The notes: generated by a model not told the origin, from the letters alone. A stretch of 64,000 nt of DNA from Liolophura sinensis (GCF_032854445.1 NC_088300.1:76745966-76809965), one strand, 5' to 3'. Positions 51,285 through 62,059 are shown, counted from the stretch's first letter. Translations and numbers: made by a program.

Positions 51285-51770
51285 GAATAGACAGTGGCCA
51301 AGCCGATGACGTGTAAAATGTTTGAATAGACAGTGACCAAGCCGATGACGTGTAAAACTGTGTAAAATGTTTGGACAGTTAGCGGCTTCACACGTCATCG
51401 GCTTGGTCACTTAAATGTTTGGACAGACAATGACCAAGCAGATGACGTGTAAAATGTTTGGACAGACAGTGACCAAGCCGATGACGTGTGAAATGTTTGG
51501 ACAGACAGTGACCAAGCCGATGACGTGTAAAGTGTTTGAATAGACAGTGACCAAGCCGATAACGTGTAAAATGTTTGGATAGACAGTGACCAAGCAGATG
51601 ACGTGTAAAATGTTTGGATAGACAGTGACCAAGCCGATGACGTGTAAAATGTTTGGACAGACAGTGACCAAGCCGATGACGTGTAAAATGTTTGGACAGA
51701 CAATGACCAAGCCGATGACGTGTAAAATGTTTCGATAAACAGTGACCAAGTCGATTACGTGTAAAATGGC
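51285..51770. repeat. 39-bp minisatellite just after the receptor stop codon, with one inverted unit
   Basis: The unit is 'gacagtgaccaagccgatga' + 'cgtgtaaaatgtttgga', about 12 copies. It begins eight bases downstream of the minus-strand stop codon, so it probably lies in the receptor's 3' UTR. The unit core at 51390-51411 is inverted and is perfectly complementary over 22 bp to 51332-51353, giving a possible hairpin with a 36-nt loop. Each unit holds a CGTCA half-site. Confidence 0.93.
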
Positions 51771-51777
51771 TTAATGT

Positions 51778-51957
51778 TCAACCAACATTCTCAATTAGAT
51801 ACTTTTGCCAATAGACCAGGTTGAAGATAGCAAAGGAAGAAGGGAAGATAATCCTGGATAGAAAGTCCACTCTCTCGGCAGTCACCACCACAGGCTTGAA
51901 ACAAAACTTTTGGTCTTTCTCCGGATCATCAGACTGCGCGCCATTTGTCACCAAGTT
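51778..51957 (-). CDS. Cys-loop receptor last exon (180 bp): short cytoplasmic loop end, TM4, stop
   Basis: It encodes the end of the TM3-TM4 loop ('NLVTNGAQSDDPEKDQKF'), then 'RVDFLSRIIFPSSFAIFNLV' with TM4 and 'YWQKYLIENVG', then TGA at 51780-51778. The acceptor is TTGTTTTAACAG (51959-51958). Together with the previous exon, the TM3-TM4 loop is only about 44 residues, short for this family. Confidence 0.95.
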   Translation of the reverse strand, partial: NLVTNGAQSDDPEKDQKFCFKPVVVTAERVDFLSRIIFPSSFAIFNLVYWQKYLIENVG

Positions 51958-51959
51958 CT

Positions 51960-52226
51960 GTTAAAACAACATATGTGAAACAGTAAAATTTACTGCTTGA
52001 TTACAGTTTCAATTATATGTTTTTTGTTTTGTTTTTTTTTGGGCGGGGGGGGGGGGTTATTTGCCATACTGAAATTTTTGTAGGTTAATCTATATATTAT
52101 AAGAGCAAAATGGTAAATAAGAGAATATTATTTATTTTTTAATGTTATATCATATCGTTCTGAAACACGTGGATTTCTGACAGTCAGTATTTGCACATGC
52201 TCAAAGATGTCGTTAAATTATCTTAC
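51960..52226 (-). other. Receptor last intron
   Basis: It contains a T run followed by a G run (52028-52056), and otherwise AT-rich sequence. Confidence 0.6.
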
Positions 52227-52576
52227 CAGTTTAGACTTTTTCTTCTCTAAAAGTTCCATTTTACGGCACTGGACATTCACAACTGCAAACTCTAGCAAAG
52301 CTCCGAACACAAAAACGAGGCAAGCAGACGACCAGACATCAATCGACTTCACATAGGAGACCCGTGGGAGAGTGGAGAGTATCCCCGAATTCTGGGTTGT
52401 CATGGTGAGCACGCAGAGAAGACCCAAACAGACACGCGCAGGAGTAGCTGAGGCGTCAAGCCAGAAATTGACCCAGGATAAGACGACGATGAGAATACTA
52501 GGGATGTAGGTCTGGACCACGTAGTAAGACAAACGCCTGGTCAGCGTGAAGTTTCCTACCAAACAACTGTAGGTTC
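52227..52576 (-). CDS. Cys-loop receptor exon (350 bp): loop C, TM1, TM2, TM3
   Basis: It encodes 'TYSCLVGNFTLTRRLSYYVV', TM1 'QTYIPSILIVVLSWVNFWLD', TM2 'PARVCLGLLCVLTMTTQNSG' and TM3 'SACLVFVFGALLEFAVVN'. The P-A-R motif is the anion-selectivity signature. The pore is unusual: Cys at 2', Leu at 6' and Cys at 7', where most anion channels have a small residue at 2' and Thr at 6'. The acceptor is TTGTTTTACACAG (52578-52577) and the donor CTG|GTAAGA (52226). Confidence 0.96.
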
Positions 52577-53103
52577 CTGTGTAAAACAAGGATTACTTAT
52601 AGAAGGTGGAAGGGGGTTATATTCTCTGTGATACCGTGACACTCACACACGTAAGTCACAATACGATCACAACCCATGTTTGCAGCAGATACTGTATGTG
52701 GATAACGGTTACGTGAAATCTAGTCATTGCCGTGAGATAAGGCTTTGGGGTAAATCTCTTAACTGTGAAGAAATGGCATGAAGTGGCCTATAGTTTCATA
52801 CTGAGCCAAAAGTGCATCATACACAATTTAATATTGATCATGACGTTTTTATTTCGCTATGAATCTAACATATTGTGTTCGTTAACACATCGGACACTGC
52901 ATTTCCAATGCCCGGCGTGATGTCGAGTGAAGAGCCATCTGTATACATCTATATTCCAACTTGTCAGCTTGGTTTCAAGTAACACCTGCTGACAGTAAAG
53001 GCTTGTCCACAAGGAAACAGATACCATTCTAACATTCGTTGCTGGTTTGTCTTGTTATACATCATATTAGAGATGTAAATTTCTAAATTCAAATCTGAAT
53101 TTC

Positions 53104-53300
53104 GCTGTGAGTTCAAGTCCAGCTCATGCTGGCTTCCTCTCCGGCCGTAAGTGGGAAGGTCTGACAGCAACATGCGGATGGTCGTGGGTTTCCCCGGGCT
53201 CTGCCTGGTTTCCTCCCACCATAATGCTGGCCGCCGTCGTATAATATTCTTGAGTACGGCGTAAAACACCAATCAAATAAATAAATAAATAAATAAATCA
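53104..53300 (+). mobile_element. SINE (5'-truncated), AAAT tail
   Basis: It begins near the B-box ('gagttcaagtccagctcatg') and continues with 'gctggcttcctctccggccg', 'gtgggtttccccgggctctg', 'cttgagtacggcgtaaaaca' and AAAT units. Confidence 0.85.
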
Positions 53301-53430
53301 AATCTGAATTAGTTTGCCCATTCTAGTTTGAAGTTACATGTTACAAGTTGAACTTTTTAACTTCTACGTAAAAGTCTCCATTACATGAATGGAAACTCCA
53401 AAGCACCAGAACTCCTGAGGTCAGTCTGAC

Positions 53431-53672
53431 TGACTGGCGTTTTACGCCACACTCAAGAACATTTCATTTATACGACTGCGGCCAGTATAATGGTGGGAGG
53501 AAACCGAGTAGACCCAGGGGGAAATCCTATGCAGGATACTGGAAAACTCTCCCATGTATGACCGGACAGGAAGAGAGTGGACAAGAACTAACAGTTCCCG
53601 CATTGGTGAGAGGCTCCTGAGTTATTGTGTTTCGGTGACACGCCTACCACTCGACCACGGAGGGCCCGGTGT
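53431..53672 (-). mobile_element. Near full-length SINE, reverse orientation
   Basis: The minus strand starts 'GGGCCCTCCGTGGTCGAGTG' with an A-box (TGGTCGAGTGG), passes 'ACTCAGGAGCCTCTCACCAA', the core 'GGTTTCCTCCCACCATTATA' and ends 'CTTGAGTGTGGCGTAAAACG' plus AGTC units. Imperfect target duplication (gtcagtctga and gttagtctga) flanks it. Confidence 0.8.
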
Positions 53673-54449
53673 TAGTCTGAGAGCCCCATAAGACCGTCTA
53701 TTATTATTTAAGTGGTATTCTGAGATACGATAATCTGACAATATATGCCAATTTGTAGAGCTTTTGCTAAGCTAAGCACAAACCATATAATACGGGCTTT
53801 TGAGTCGAGGGCGACGTTAAAATAAATCAAATCAAATAAATAAAAGAATATAATAAATAGAAGATGTATAATAGTACATCACATTTCAGTAAAGTCCCAT
53901 CAAGTAAATAAAGCTAACGTACAACGCGTACAGGATAGTTACTACAGGTGTATCTGTTTTCCGCCTGCTGTGAACGATGTGTTCAGAAGCATCACTTAAC
54001 AAATAATTGACATTTATGCAATTTCTTCTAAATAGTTTGCAGATGTCTACCGAAATGCAACTGTTTGCTCTGTGGTCTGTTTAGAGGTGTCCGATTTAGA
54101 GAGAATTATTGTACATTAAGCTGGGTGTATTGAGAGGGGAGGTAATTCACCAGGTCAAAACTTTAATACAGCTTACAGGGGTTAATTCCCCTCTTCAGCT
54201 GTATTGACAGTTCGCCCTTGTTATACATTGTGGCGTTCAACTCCGTGCCCATTTATGCCAGTAAATGTAATACAATAAGGCGTCTACTGCATTGCGCATT
54301 GGGTATCACGTAGTGAGCTGATCTGCTCAAGTCACAATTGGTATCACGGACTGACGCTATAAACCAGTCACAGTAGCTATCATACAACGTGGCCTCAGTT
54401 GGTATATCATGTAATGAGCCGTTCTATTCCAGCTCCAGTTGGTATATCG

Positions 54450-54505
54450 GGGCCTCCGTGGCTCAGGTAGTTAGCGCGCTAGCGCAGCGTAATGACCCAG
54501 CAAGA
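54450..54505 (+). mobile_element. SINE head fragment (tRNA-like)
   Basis: 'ggggcctccgtggctcaggt' followed by 'agttagcgcgctagcgcagc' and 'gtaatgacccag' is the tRNA-related head of the same SINE family. The body is absent. Confidence 0.65.
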
Positions 54506-55632
54506 AAGGCGAGGGTCTAGAACCGCCAAGGCCCCGGAAGCTCTGAAGGAGATATATCGCCTTAGATTTGCCGTAACAGATATGCCAACTGAGGTGTTAT
54601 TGAATATTTAAGCCAGCCTGAAAAAATTGAAATAGACGTTTAGCTCAGCTGTTGACACTTTTGCCTGGAGAACCACGGGTCAACAAAGAACACTGTAACA
54701 ATTTATCCAGAATTCAACATTAACTTTATGCATGTCGGAGAAAGGTTAGTGTAGACTGACTAATACAAGCATTTAACTCGTATGGAGGATAATCAGTGGA
54801 AAGAAACACCCATGTTTTACTGGGCTTTGGTGGTAAACTTGCCGGTCTATTCGCGCTGGCTTGCTTTCGGTTCTCAGTCATCCCTTTCTCGTCAATAAAT
54901 ATAGGCATATTATGAGAATAACTTTGTGGAACATAGGCCCATAGGCCCTATATGTTGAGATTGTATCTGTAGACGATGCATGTGGGTGCTTTTCATTCTT
55001 TAACTGCCGTTTGTATTTGATTCAAAACAATAATAATAGTAAAAAATCGTTTAAAAAGGCCAATCGGGATATAGGAGACATTTCACGCCCTATGTATAGG
55101 CCTACGCTTTTATCCATTGTTAATTGTTATTATACGCTAATTTTGTCAAATATTTAGGCCTAAACTTCACATGTGATAACACTTTAGAAACTAGTAGGCC
55201 TGTTAAGGAAAGTTGGGATTTTGTATATTAAATTATTCAACACACACTTTTGACGTTTTATCCCTAGGTTATCGCTGTGAGTAGACCAATTTTCAAAAAT
55301 ACAATTTAGATCCCTTAAAATATTTTTCCTTAAATTATACCCAGGCATATGACAAAGTTATCAGCAGTTCATAATATTTACTTATAAATGTTTTACGCTA
55401 TAGTAGTAGTTGTTGTTTATTTTGTTATTGTTTACGTCTTGATTTGCTGTTGACGGTGTAGCTTCACTGCCTAACTTTGTTCGCTTGTGAAAGGGCTTGT
55501 GTTGCTAGACGACGAAGCTCGATTTGCAGATGTCGTAAAAAAGGAATCTATCCACCGTTAAACTCGTCTAAGTTTGTCAGGTGGCTCCATTTCAATCGAC
55601 TGACGAGTCCCATTTAAGAGAGCTGACTCATA

Positions 55633-55636
<4 letters not shown>

Positions 55637-55724
<88 letters not shown>
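55637..55724. repeat. (TA)n microsatellite
   Basis: 44 uninterrupted TA units within a receptor intron. Confidence 0.98.
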
Positions 55725-55726
<2 letters not shown>

Positions 55727-55996
55727 GTAATGTAGGCCCAAGGACGGAAAAAAACATGTAGGCCCTATATTCATAGTAATATGCACGTGGGGAATTGCAC
55801 TTTACCGTGTTTAAAAGTACAAGTTTACAAACAGTTTACAAGTATATAATTGCCGGAACCTGAAAAGTGGAGTGGGGGTGAGTGGCTTCCTCCCCCCAAC
55901 TACCTCTGGAATAGTATAGTCAGGATTGGAGCCGTGGTTGTCAAATATTTTTCTTTCTAATCATATATATGGTGGGAGAGACGACCACATACGCAC

Positions 55997-56125
55997 CGGA
56001 TATGTAAGTCTGTGTACAGTCGCCCATGTCTATATCTTCGGAAACGTCATACTCCGGCAGCTCTACCTCATCACTTATAGTCACACCCTGCCACGTCAAT
56101 ACTATGTCCTTGGTGTTGAAGGCAT
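55997..56125 (-). CDS. Cys-loop receptor exon (129 bp): loop B to loop C
   Basis: It encodes 'YAFNTKDIVLTWQGV', 'ISDEVELPEYDVSEDIDMGD' and 'CTQTYISG'. Loop B reads SYAFNT and the first loop C cysteine is present. The acceptor is TTTTGTCTGACAG (56127-56126) and the donor G|GTGCGT (55996). The entering tyrosine codon T|AT is split with the previous exon. Confidence 0.94.
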
Positions 56126-58410
56126 CTGTCAGACAAAAGAACAGTCAATTACATGATTAAAGGATAACGGATTTTTCTCGTGTGGCAACGCGTACTGTTG
56201 ACATGGCTTTCTTTAATTGGATGAACATAGTACCAGTACATTCAACATTTTATGCACAAATCTTCGAAGCAATTTCCCGGAAAGACAAAGTTATGTTTAG
56301 ATTCAAATTCTGAATTTCCATATTTCTGTCATAGGTATTAGGCGTTGTCAAACAGCTAGCAGAATCTTTTAATGTGATGATGCAATACATAATTTAAAAG
56401 GATCAGTGGAATCACAGAATCTCTATATATTACTCCAAAATTGTTCTTTCGTGGAGCTTTTTCCGTTATTGACAAAAGCCATAATAAGTATATGTGTACC
56501 ATTTTAAATAATTAATAGAAAGAAGAGCTGGCCTCATCACATTAACATATTGGTAAGACTGCCTGAGCGAATCTTCTTTAGCTCTGGAGAAATACTAATA
56601 TGCTTTGGTGATGAATATTTAGATTGGGCCGTGTTGTCGGACAGACAAGCTGTCCATGGCTTACGGTATTATTGCTGCAAACATTCTCTGTTTTCTATAT
56701 GACGTGTTAGCATATTCAGTTCACCGAATGCAATATACCCTCTCTGGCCTAAAATCAATGTGTAAGGTACAGTTTGTACATGAAAGGCTGAAGATTTTGT
56801 TTAATAAATGGCTTACATACAAATCTACTTAAAGCTACTCGGTGGGATGCACTCAGCTGAATAAAACATGTCTGTGTTTGACTAAACTTACATTTAGTCT
56901 TTATTATTTATAGCATCTACAGTGAAATGAGCACATGAGAACATTACAGTGCTGACCATGCACGGCCAGTAAAGTGCTGACCCTGATCACAGATATGAAC
57001 ATTACAGTGCTGACCGTGGACAAAGACCGAACATTACAGGGATGACCATGAAAACAGACCGAACATTACAGTGCTGACCCTGATAAAAGACCGAACATTA
57101 CAGTGCTGACCATGGATTCAGGCCTGAACATTGCAGTGCTCACCATGAACACAGACCGAACATTACAGTGCTGACCGTGAAAACAGACCGAACATTACAG
57201 TGCTGACCCTGATCACAGACATGAACATTACAGTGCTGACCCTGGATTCAGGCCTGAACATTGCAGTGCTCACCATGAACACAGACCGAACATTACAGTG
57301 CTGACCCTGGATTCAAGCCTGAACATTGCAGTGCTCACCATGAACACAGACCAAACATTACAGTGCTGACCCTGGATTCAGGCCTGAACATTGCAGTGTT
57401 CACCATGAACAGAGACATGAACATTAGGGCCTACAGTGCTGACCGTGAACACAGGCCTGAACATTACAGTGCTGACCCTGGACACAGACATGAATATTAC
57501 ACAGCTGACAGTGAACACAGACCAAACATTACAGTGCTGACCGTGGACACGGGCATGAACATTACAGTGCTGACCGTGGACATAGACATGAGCATTACAC
57601 AGCACAGTCATATAAACGAATATAACATAGTCCGGTACCTGGGCCCTTGCTACCTCCCGTGTTCTAACAACATAGAGCCCAGTGCTGACTACCTCAATTG
57701 CTCAACTTGCCGCTGTTTCATTGGCTGAGATATTCTGTAGACACAGGCGCTGAATTTAAGTTTGAGCTGCTACAAAGAGCTACAAAATCGCTATAAAATT
57801 CTTATGTCACAAGCATTACCGTGCTACGATACCACCTCTACTAGGAGCGTGCGACTCGTTTTCGCAGTGAGGAAATCCCTTTTAGGTTTGACACATGTGA
57901 CGGACTACATGACCATGATGGGCAACACAACCATGACGACCCCATAAAATGTAAGCAGTTTTTTCTTCTTCAGCCAGTGAGTAATTTCGAAAATGAAAGA
58001 TTTTACATATCCCGTCGGCAAATGCAGCGCAATATTATCGAAACACACCTCCAATCAATCCGAACGTTTTGAGCTGACAGAAATTAAATTCTTCGTTTCT
58101 CAGTTTGTTAATGTACGACAGATTTATGTTAGTTTTAAGGACAGGTGTTATGTCATGGGTGGGTTAAACGCTGATACTATAGCTGCGCACTGTGCGGCCA
58201 TGTCAGTGAGGGATTCCCCGAACGCCTTGAGGATAGCTGACCTGTTTGCGATAACGAGGATGTGCCAACAGTCAATAAGAAAGCTACCTTGGAGGCAATG
58301 ACGGTGATGTGTACTTGACCTTACATGTGAACCAGGTGAGGGGTCTTGACCATAAGACAACAATGCAAGGTTTGAGAAACGGTAAAATGTCTGATGGAAG
58401 GGTTGCTCAC
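56126..58410 (-). other. Receptor intron, 2.3 kb, with a ~32-bp minisatellite
   Basis: The array occupies 56930-57615. The flanks are AT-rich and contain no exon I can identify. Confidence 0.6.
56930..57615. repeat. ~32-bp minisatellite, about 20 copies
   Basis: The unit is like 'gaacattacagtgctgaccc' + 'tggacacagac'. Variants with 'ggattcaggcct' recur and form longer composite periods. Open frames within (57363-57728) are by-products. Confidence 0.9.
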
Positions 58411-58493
58411 AACTCATTATCCGGATGTCGCAGATCTGTGCGTCCATTGGAAACTTCCTGAGGTCCATGTTACAGGATAATATCAGACTGAGC
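58411..58493 (-). CDS. Cys-loop receptor exon (83 bp): the Cys-loop
   Basis: It encodes 'RLSLILSCNMDLRKFPMDAQ' and 'ICDIRIMS', with both Cys-loop cysteines separated by 13 residues and the P-D pair (FPMDAQ) typical of the family. The acceptor is TTCTTTTCAG (58495-58494) and the donor T|GTGAGC (58410). The acceptor and first 33 exon bases form the first unit of a 44-bp minisatellite that extends into the upstream intron. Confidence 0.95.
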
Positions 58494-58900
58494 CTGAAAA
58501 GAAGAGGTGCATGTTTCAGGATAATGTCACACTGAGCCTGCAACCAAGACGTCTATGTTACAGGATATTGTCACATTGAGCCTGCAGCCAAGACGTCTAT
58601 GTTACAGGATAATGTCACATTGAGCCTGCAGCCAAGAGGTCTATATCACAGGATAATGTCACACTGAGCCTGCAACCAAGACGTCTATGTTACAGGATAA
58701 TGTCACATTGAGCCTGCAGCCAAGAGGTCTATATCACAGGATAATGTCACACTGAGCCTGCAACCAAGACGTCTATGTTACAGGATAATGTCACATTGAG
58801 CCTGCAGCCAAGAGGTCTATATCACAGGATAATGTCACACTGAACCTAAAAACAAAAGGTCCATGTTACATGATAATGTCAGGCTGAGGCTGAAAACAAG
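58461..58900 (-). repeat. 44-bp minisatellite derived from the Cys-loop exon and its splice acceptor, 10 copies
   Basis: The units start every 44 bp from 58461 to 58857. The first is the real acceptor plus 'RLSLILSCNMDL'-coding sequence. The other nine lie in the intron upstream. Most keep a usable acceptor (GGCTGCAG or GGTTGCAG) followed by an open reading for R-L-N/S-V-T-L-S-C-N. From 58637 two variants alternate, giving an 88-bp higher-order period. A degenerate eleventh unit follows at 58901. Confidence 0.95.
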
Positions 58901-58924
58901 AAGATCTATGATGATCATTAATGA

Positions 58925-60235
58925 CAGTTTAACCCCGGCACTCCATTGTTTTAGACATAATCCTACATTACACCCGGAACTATCTTGTTTTAGACAAAAA
59001 CCTAGATTTAACCCGGCACTCTCTTGTTCTAGACATAAATCTACATTAAACCCGGCACTCTCTAGTTTGGGACATAAACCTGGATTTAACCCGGCACTCT
59101 CTACTTTGGGACATAAACCTGGACAAAACTCGGCTCTCTCTTGTTTCAGACATAAACCTGGATAAAACCCAACTCTCTCTTGTTTAAGGTGTAACCCGGA
59201 ATTAAATCCGGCACGCTCTTCTCTGAGACCTAACGCGGATTAAAGCCGGTGTTGTCTTGTTTGAGACATAAACCTGGAGTAAACCTGGCACTCTTTTGTT
59301 TAAGGCCTAACGCAAATTTAACCCGGCACTCTCTCGTTTGAGATGTAAACCTGGATTAAACGAAGTGCCCTCTTGTTTCAGACATAACACAGAATTAAAC
59401 CCGGCACTTTCTTGTTCGAGATATAAAACATGATTCAACTTTGCAGTCTTGTTTGAGACCTAACGCGGATTAAACCCGGGCCTGTCGTGTTTGAGACATA
59501 AACTTGGATTAAACCCGATACTCTCTTGTTTAAGACATTACCCTGGATAAAACCCGGCATGCCTCCTGTTTGACGCTTAACGCGTATTAAACCAGATATT
59601 CTCTTGTTTGATACATTATCTGGGGTTACAATCGGCACCTTCATTGTTTAGGCATACCAGGGGTTACACCAGGTATTCTCCTGTTTGAGGCCTAACGGGG
59701 ATTAAACCCGGCACTCTCTTGTTTCAGACATAAACCTGGATAAAACCCGGCTCTCTCTTGTTTGAGGCATAACCCGGAATTAGACCCGGTATCTCCTGTT
59801 TGAGACATAAACTTGGATTAAACCCGGCACTCTCTTCTTGGAGACATAAACCTGGATTAAGCCCGCCATTCTTGTTTGAAACCTATCTCTGGTTAACCCG
59901 GCTCTCTCTTAATTGAGACCTAACGGGGATTAAACCCGGTACTCTGTTGTTTAAGACCTAACGCAGATTAAACTCCGCACTCTCTTGTTTGAGTCGTAAA
60001 CCTGAATTAAACCCAGCACTCTCTTATTCGAGACATAACACAGGATTAAACCTGGCACTCTTGTTTGAGCCCTAACACGGATTAAATCCTGTATTCTCTT
60101 TTACTTGGGGTTAAAACCGGCACCTTTTTGTTTAGACACTACCCGGGATGACACCAGGCATTCTCCTCTTTGAGGCCCAACGGGGATTGAACTCGGAACT
60201 CTGTTTGAGACATATTCTGGGATTGAACTACTTAC
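58925..60235. repeat. ~40-bp minisatellite, about 32 copies
   Basis: The unit is like 'ctctcttgtttgagacataa' + 'acctggattaaacccggca'. It fills nearly the whole intron between the 83-bp and 221-bp exons. On the minus strand units contain GGGTTTAATCC, and one reads GAGTTCAATCCCC, close to a pol III B-box. Confidence 0.92.
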
Positions 60236-60287
60236 TTCAAGGAAGTCAGTTCAAGTTAGTCTCACATCATGGTGTTGTGACTGTTAC

Positions 60288-60508
60288 CTTTGGCTGTAGA
60301 AGACGTCGCCATTGCCATCAATCCTGATCATAATATTAGGCACTGTAACTGTGTGAAAGTGTTCATCCTTGCTGTTCATGAAGTAGGGGTCTGGTAGCCA
60401 TATGCTGAACCTAAAGAACGAATCCAAGGTGATGTACTCATACGAGTGATTGAACGCCAGGCGAGGGTCGTTCCAGAACTGGCGGAAGTACATGTCAATG
60501 GTATATTC
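60288..60508 (-). CDS. Cys-loop receptor exon (221 bp): loops D and A, beta strands to beta6
   Basis: It encodes 'EYTIDMYFRQFWNDPRLAFN', the loop A stretch 'IWLPDPYFMNSKDEHFHTVT' and 'VPNIMIRIDGNGDVFYSQ'. The acceptor is TTCTACTTTCAG (60510-60509) and the donor AG|GTAACA (60287). The length of 221 bp equals the conserved exon of vertebrate GABA-A/glycine receptors. Conserved W-PD-F/Y--N-K---FH residues are intact. Confidence 0.95.
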
Positions 60509-61265
60509 CTGAAAGTAGAACGTCGCCAACTCCGTAAATATACAATCTATTTCACTGATTTCATACAGAGGGAAGATTCTGTCTGATCACAAAAAGGTCA
60601 CCATGAATACTACCATGATCAAGTAAGTGTACAGTTTAATCATCAAGGACAGAAAGGACTTTTCAAAACAATTACAGCAGTGTGGAACAATTACTGCAGT
60701 GTTCATATATTTCTGATTGGGTTACGGATTTAGAATAAAATGCGAATATCTTCGATTTTGATTCTACAAATGGATTCAAGGTATACTGCAATACATGTAC
60801 AACTTGCCTATTTTATTTTTTCACTTTTGTCTTCCTGGAATGTTTCGCATTTTAAAGATAAAGTACCCAACCATGGGTGAATGTGGCATTTTCATTTGAG
60901 TGTCCCCTTGGGGAAATTTCGTTGGCTTGACATTTGTCAAAAAATACGATAAGTTTACACAATGTTGATGAATTTGTCAAAAATGAATCAAATATAAGGA
61001 AGTCTAGAAGTGGAATCTAAAAGACACACTAGTACACATTCATTCTTTACTTGTTTAAATGTAAATCAAAAACTATTTACAATTAAAAGTTTATCATTTA
61101 AATTTGCCCAATGAACTAAAGCCCCTACTGGCTGGTCGGTTCAGTGCACTGGTACCGGTATACATGTATGCGACGTACAGGTGATCAAGCTGAAGTACGT
61201 TACGACAGCTTTGAGAAACAGCCAATAGTACAGGCGCCTGCCCTTGCCATGTGTCAGTTGTAGCA

Positions 61266-61405
61266 GTACTGGGCCCACTTGCATGAACCCCTCTTAACGT
61301 TAAGAACACGTAACTACCATGGGGACGTAATGTCTAAAGTGCTGGTTGCCATTGTTGTTACGTGCTCTTAACGTTAAGAGGGCTTCGTGAAAGTGCGCCC
61401 AGTAC
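61266..61405. mobile_element. 140-bp fold-back/MITE-like element
   Basis: Two arms of about 57 bp are inverted copies: the left begins GTACTGGGCCCACTTGCATG and the right, reversed, begins GTACTGGGCGCACTTTCACG. Both contain the palindrome CTTAACGTTAAG. About 26 bp separate them. There is no coding sequence and no clear target duplication. Confidence 0.8.
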
Positions 61406-62059
61406 CGTACAAAGTACGAAGGTGTTGAACGAGTCTATACCACCAATTGTTAATGTTCAAGTTCTCCCTAAGTTCGGGTGAAAACAAAATAATAAAATAT
61501 GAACACACACCCTGAGGGTGTTAACATAGGACAGATGTAAATAAAATGTCGCAGAAAAGTAACTTATGTATTTAAGATTTACTAGTTTTACAGTGACTTG
61601 CATAATAAAACGAAGTATAACAAACGGGAAGAAAACGACGTTGCACACGCGCAGTGTGAGCGCTGTACATGCGACGTCATCAGTCTTTGCCTAGTTACTT
61701 GAAATGTGGCGTTCCGACTGTGGATATGAATGAGCAACAGCTGAAATGCGTTCCCACGTTACTACGCCAAAGCAGGGGATGTCACCGAAAATGCCGATCA
61801 TGCACATGCTCGCTCAACTGGACTGTTACATTTTGTACCATTATTAGAAAGCAGAGTATGTCCACAAAATAGCCAACATGTATAAAAACAAGTTTATTTC
61901 ATGTTTCGCACAGTCTGAAACAACGTCTTTATTACCGGGTAGTTGACAAATGTTTATGGCATAATCTAGCCGTGTAGCAGGTGAAATCTGTTGATTGTTC
62001 ATTTGCTGAGAGTCTTCGTCACACCAAAATCTTATATTACAGCTAAGATACATGCTACA

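Larger units (their letters stand above)
52577..55996 (-). other. Receptor intron, 3.4 kb, rich in SINE copies
   Basis: It holds SINEs at 53104-53300, 53431-53672 and a head fragment at 54450-54505, a SINE-like tail at 53800-53845, and a TA microsatellite at 55637-55724. No exon is seen. Confidence 0.6.

Noticed and set aside
51407-51749. Minus-strand open frames of 98 and 112 codons after the receptor stop
   Set aside because: They lie in the 39-bp array; two frames are open at once because 39 is a multiple of three.
57363-57728. 121-codon open frame
   Set aside because: It lies in the ~32-bp intronic minisatellite.
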